A DNA stretch of 64,000 nt. It comes from Edaphocola flava. GTDB taxonomy: Bacteria; Bacteroidota; Bacteroidia; Chitinophagales; Chitinophagaceae. Positions 60,825 to 64,000 of this stretch are shown here, in pieces (position 1 is the first letter of the stretch; every line of letters begins with the position of its first letter). Where the stretch lies: NCBI RefSeq assembly GCF_004118155.1, contig NZ_SAIQ01000003.1:1-64000 (forward strand), read 5' to 3'. A model generated the notes under the pieces. It ran no database searches. It was not told the DNA's origin and saw only the letters and a program-made list of their open reading frames with translations. A program made the translations under genes and the position numbers.

Positions 60825-62178
60825 ATTGCTTTAATAATTGTTTTAATGCCGTTTCATTTTTGAGGATCGCTTTTCGCTGTGGAGAAATCATCCAGGCTGT
60901 ATGCCTTTGTTCTGTTTCGGGTTGCGGATGTTTCATAAATACCCGTTTCAGCCAGGAAAAAGAATAATGATCAAAGCCTTCTGATAATGTTACCATGTGT
61001 ACATATTGATCATCGGAAAGCTTTTCCAGCAATTGTTTGACTTCATTATAATCGCTCAGGGAATGGATACAGAATATGCTTCCTTTCTGCGGATCGGCAT
61101 AATGCAGCAAAGTAGTTTCCTGTTGCCAGACTGCCTGTGTAATACGGTGTTGCACCTGTTCCGCCTCCGGACGATCTGTCCTGTCTGCCTTTACGTTCTG
61201 TTCGGATACATAATGGATCATCAGTCCGTCATTTTGCTGCAATTGCATATAGAGGCTCCAGACTGCCTGTTTGTAATAATTGAGCATTTCATCTGCAAGG
61301 CCGTCATCCAGCAATAAGCCTCCAATGTGGTTGTAAAAACTGGCATAGAAATAACATTCAGAAGCATACGGGTTGCGGATCTCCGGATTGCGTACAACCA
61401 ACTCACGGCTACGTCCATATATTTTCCAGACAATGCGGCGCACATCATCACCGTATTCAAATTGCTTATAATTGAGGTATTCGCCTTCTACCTTACGCAT
61501 CTGTTCTATGCGCACATCTATTTCCTGCTGTGCCTGTGGCAATACCTCTGCAACATTGATCCTGTTTGCCTGCGGCGGATGGTAAAACTCGCCCTGTAAG
61601 GGTTGCGGCACATAAAGGCGTATCAGCCGGAACATATCTTCAAAGTATAAGGTAGCACCTGTAACCTGATAGGCTTTGATGTCTCTGAAATACAAATCAC
61701 TTGTCCCGGAAAACTGCTGCACCTTAAGGCTGTGGCTGCGCCTGAGCACAGAGGCCAGTACAAAAGGTTTGCTCAGTCCATAACGGTCTATACGAAGCCT
61801 GCCGGAAATAAAACCAAGAAAAGGTCTCCAGTCATACTGAAGAGTAGGGTGAATGTGCAAAGCAGCATCCTGCATATCGCCCGTCTGCAGATCCAGTTTA
61901 AACGATGCCCGGCCGCTACGGTTCAATATGCGATAACGCATATAGGCCAAGATAGTGGTAAGCAACGATATTCCGATCAATATAAGTGCGAGCAGCCCTG
62001 CAATCTTGACCAGCAAGACCAGTAAGGACTGGTAACTATTGTGATCACTATCATTTGAAGCATCGACCGGGTATACATAACGATAAGTCAGCCATGCCAG
62101 CAAACCGATCAGGAATATATTAAACCGGACCGGACTGTGGGTGAGTATAAACCTTATTTTAAGGAGCAGCTGCTTCAA
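60817..62178 (-). CDS. DUF58-like membrane-associated protein
   Basis: A 453-residue protein with two N-terminal transmembrane helices (residues ~18-35 and ~50-77). FEYGDDVRRIVWKIYGRSRELVVRNPEI (near 250) is the DUF58 signature motif seen in proteins linked to MoxR ATPases. No moxR gene is near. DUF58 proteins are thought to be vWA-like scaffolds in cell-envelope processes. It follows the SpoU gene by 10 bp. Confidence 0.8.
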   Translation of the reverse strand: MKQLLLKIRFILTHSPVRFNIFLIGLLAWLTYRYVYPVDASNDSDHNSYQSLLVLLVKIAGLLALILIGISLLTTILAYMRYRILNRSGRASFKLDLQTGDMQDAALHIHPTLQYDWRPFLGFISGRLRIDRYGLSKPFVLASVLRRSHSLKVQQFSGTSDLYFRDIKAYQVTGATLYFEDMFRLIRLYVPQPLQGEFYHPPQANRINVAEVLPQAQQEIDVRIEQMRKVEGEYLNYKQFEYGDDVRRIVWKIYGRSRELVVRNPEIRNPYASECYFYASFYNHIGGLLLDDGLADEMLNYYKQAVWSLYMQLQQNDGLMIHYVSEQNVKADRTDRPEAEQVQHRITQAVWQQETTLLHYADPQKGSIFCIHSLSDYNEVKQLLEKLSDDQYVHMVTLSEGFDHYSFSWLKRVFMKHPQPETEQRHTAWMISPQRKAILKNETALKQLLKQSR

Positions 62179-62188
62179 AAGCGGATTT

Positions 62189-62722
62189 TTATTGATTAAA
62201 GGTACGAATCAGTTCCCAAACTATGATTCCTACTGAAACGGAGATATTCAGTGAGTGCTTGGCTCCGAATTGCGGAATCTCCACCACCTGATCACAAAGT
62301 GCCAGTGCATCATTGCTTACGCCCTCAACCTCATTACCAAATATAACGGCAATTTTCTCTGTGGGATTATATTGTATCGTTTCCAGGGAGATGCTGTTAT
62401 GTACCTGCTCTGCGGCTATAATGCGGTACCCGTCTGCTTTAAGCTTTTCCAGTACCGGAACAATGTTTTTTTCATACTGCCAGTGTACAGTCTCTGTTGC
62501 ACCCAATGCGGTTTTATGAATTTCACGATGCGGAGGGCTGGGGGTGTACCCGCAGAGCACGATCGATTCCAGGCCGAAACTATCTGCCGTACGGAAAACC
62601 GAGCCCACATTATGCATGCTGCGTACGCTATCCAGTACTATAGTGAGGGGAAAAGTATGTGCTGCTTTGGCATCGGCAACGCTGAGGCGCTGCAATTCAT
62701 TCATTTCTTTTTTACGGAACAT
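62189..62722 (-). CDS. SpoU/TrmH-family RNA 2'-O-methyltransferase
   Basis: A 177-residue SPOUT methyltransferase that methylates ribose 2'-OH in tRNA or rRNA using a knotted SAM site. Motifs are visible: SVRSMHNVGSVFRTAD (motif 1), VIFGNEVEGVSNDA (motif 2) and IPQFGAKHSLNISVSVGI (motif 3). The start MFRKKEMNELQRL at 62722 fits family proteins; earlier ATGs are possible. It lies upstream of the DUF58 gene on the same strand. Confidence 0.92.
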   Translation of the reverse strand: MFRKKEMNELQRLSVADAKAAHTFPLTIVLDSVRSMHNVGSVFRTADSFGLESIVLCGYTPSPPHREIHKTALGATETVHWQYEKNIVPVLEKLKADGYRIIAAEQVHNSISLETIQYNPTEKIAVIFGNEVEGVSNDALALCDQVVEIPQFGAKHSLNISVSVGIIVWELIRTFNQ

Positions 62723-62783
62723 TGGAGATGTCATAAGATTGCAAAATAACAAAATGTTGGTGTCCGGCTAATGGTTTTTTGTA

Positions 62784-62791
62784 TAATTTTG
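62784..62791 (+). promoter_or_regulatory. Promoter -7 box of clpS
   Basis: TAATTTTG matches TAnnTTTG and would give a leader of about 25 nt before the ATG at 62822. Confidence 0.6.
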
Positions 62792-62821
62792 CCAGACATT
62801 TAATTCTATATTAATATAAGT

Positions 62822-63139
62822 ATGTATCCTGATATGATGAATATGTCGCCGTACAGCACCGTGGCGCATACACAAATTGATATTGACACCGATGTACTGG
62901 TAGCTGAAGAGACCGGGCTGATCCAGAGCCTTATCGTGTGGAATGATGAAGTAAATACCTTTGACTGGGTGATAGAATCGCTGGTAGATATTTGCAATCA
63001 TACCCCTGAAAGTGCAGAACAATGTGCACTGATTGTACATTTCAGCGGCAAATACGCCGTAAAAAAAGGAGACTTCGACACCTTAAAACCAATGTGCGAA
63101 GCACTGCTGGACAGAGGGATTTCAGCCACTATAGGCTAA
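62822..63139 (+). CDS. clpS: ClpS-type adaptor of the ClpAP protease
   Basis: A 105-residue protein with the ClpS core: SLIVWNDEVNTFDWVIESLVDIC (near 36-58), then HTPESAEQCALIVHFSGKYAVKKGD, and GISATIG. It brings N-degron substrates to ClpA. Several in-frame ATGs lie near the start; the first, at 62822, is 31 bp after the promoter box and is used here. The gene converges on the thioesterase gene with 4-bp overlap. Confidence 0.92.
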   Translation: MYPDMMNMSPYSTVAHTQIDIDTDVLVAEETGLIQSLIVWNDEVNTFDWVIESLVDICNHTPESAEQCALIVHFSGKYAVKKGDFDTLKPMCEALLDRGISATIG

Positions 63140-63579
63140 ACCATACTGTATTGCATAGAGGTTGAACTCAGGTTGCTGGTCGCTTTGGCCAGCAGGGTAT
63201 TGTTTTCAAAATGATGTACCCTTACCTCTACATGCATGATCTTTTTACCCATACGAATCACTTCTGCCGTGGCTTTCAAACGTTCACCATTTTTAATAGC
63301 GTACAGGAAGTCTACATTCAGATTGATGCTGGTATAGTGCGTTTCAGCCTCCATTGATAATACTGCAAAGCCGATCACTTCATCAATCACCAGGCTCATC
63401 ATGCCACCGTGGATATTCCCGTAAGGATTACACATCTCCGGTCTCACCAGCATAGACACTACTGCTTTATTCTTTTCTATCGCTTCCATACGCACATTCA
63501 GCCAGCTGCCCGCAGGCGATGGGGTATTATTCAATTCCTGTCCGATGAGCGATTGTAATAAAGAAAGAGACAATTTCAT
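63136..63579 (-). CDS. PaaI-type hotdog thioesterase
   Basis: A 147-residue acyl-CoA thioesterase-like protein with the hotdog motif NPYGNIHGGMMSLVIDEVIGF (near 54-74), including the HGG active-site region and following Asp/Glu. The start ATG at 63579 (MKLSLSLL) is preferred over an upstream GTG. Substrate is probably an aromatic or short acyl-CoA. No paa genes are near. Confidence 0.87.
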   Translation of the reverse strand: MKLSLSLLQSLIGQELNNTPSPAGSWLNVRMEAIEKNKAVVSMLVRPEMCNPYGNIHGGMMSLVIDEVIGFAVLSMEAETHYTSINLNVDFLYAIKNGERLKATAEVIRMGKKIMHVEVRVHHFENNTLLAKATSNLSSTSMQYSMV

Positions 63580-63672
63580 ATCCGTATTTTGAGGGCACAA
63601 AAGTAACAGAATTTTACAGATCTAATCTCACAAATTGTGTTAAGTTTGTAGATAGATGTAATTGAAGACCTT

Positions 63673-64000
63673 ATGACATTAACTCAACTAGAATACGTAG
63701 TAGCCGTAGCCACTTATAAAAGTTTCGTTGCTGCTGCGGAAAAGTGTTTTGTAACACAGCCTACCTTAAGCATGCAAATTCATAAGCTGGAAGAAGAATT
63801 CGGCGTAAAGATATTTGACCGCAATAAACATCCGATTGCAGCGACTGAAATCGGTGCACAGATCGTTGCACAGGCCAAAAATATCCTGGCAGAATCGGCT
63901 AAGATCAGCCAACTGATCCAGCAAAGCCAGAGTGAGGTTAACGGTGTATTCAAACTGGCGGTTATCCCTACCATTTCTCCTTATATACTGCCTAAATTTT
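63673..64000 (+). CDS. LysR-family regulator (OxyR-like), N-terminal part
   Basis: The frame starts with ATG at 63673 and runs off the window edge after 109 codons. MTLTQLEYVVAVATYKSFVAAAEKCFVTQPTLSMQIHKLEEEFGVKIFDR is the LysR helix-turn-helix. It continues through a linker helix into the effector domain start (VFKLAVIPTISPYILPKF). Similarity of the N-terminus to OxyR-type regulators is good, but the redox Cys region is outside the window. A peroxide-response role is thus likely, not proven. Confidence 0.85.
   Translation, partial: MTLTQLEYVVAVATYKSFVAAAEKCFVTQPTLSMQIHKLEEEFGVKIFDRNKHPIAATEIGAQIVAQAKNILAESAKISQLIQQSQSEVNGVFKLAVIPTISPYILPKF

Noticed and set aside
1-64000. CRISPR arrays
   Set aside because: No regular short direct repeats with similar spacers were seen. 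The repeated sequences are the long MITE-like copies.

Overview
The window looks like a chromosome segment from a Bacteroidota bacterium, probably Chitinophagales/Chitinophagaceae-like. The support is the gene set (CusA-TolC fusion, LytTR two-component pairs, O/P-type porin, PaiB, PepE, GT2-DUF2062), lipobox lipoproteins with short signal peptides, and start regions that mostly lack Shine-Dalgarno sequences but carry TAnnTTTG-type -7 boxes. There is no rRNA, CRISPR or phage. The one tRNA is tRNA-Pro(GGG).

Left part (1-9.9 kb): two small lipoproteins, a secreted NTF2-like protein, a MFS-pepE-uvrC run, and a ClC-type protein with the CLC-F fluoride signature directly behind a readable fluoride riboswitch. 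A TPR histidine kinase and LytTR regulator pair follows.

Accessory patch (10-14.9 kb): a candidate small RNA, then a ~480-bp MITE-like repeat split by a 4,219-bp IS1595-family transposon. The transposon has 23-bp imperfect inverted ends and an 8-bp target duplication (CTATTTAT). Besides its transposase it carries at least six small unknown genes, a leader-peptide/terminator arrangement and a second switch-like RNA segment. The MITE-like repeat occurs five times in the window (10.2/14.5, 30.5, 39.4, 48.1 and 50.2 kb). It has ACTGAGTATCCGC-type ends, strong internal dyads and 8-bp target duplications. I do not recognise it as a named element.

Middle (15-39 kb): an electrophile/redox cluster (two Old Yellow Enzymes, DJ-1/PfpI protein, Crp/Fnr regulator) with a perfect TGTGA-N6-TCACA site at its promoter; nitronate monooxygenase/PaiB; a LytS-LytR pair followed by a tripartite RND drug-type pump; a CusA-TolC fusion plus CusB metal pump; and a tyrosinase with a MerC-like membrane protein. 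The last four genes suggest copper handling.

Right part (39.7-64 kb): DNA polymerase IV; an AT-rich island with a UDG-like protein, an HNH-type nuclease and a convergent fused M-S DNA methylase (a candidate restriction-modification system) ending at tRNA-Pro; then mostly housekeeping genes (GT2, SurE, flippase, glutaminyl cyclase-like M28, DppB-like permease, polA, porin, SpoU methylase, ClpS, thioesterase, OxyR-like LysR fragment). One glyoxalase-like gene is broken by a single in-frame stop codon.
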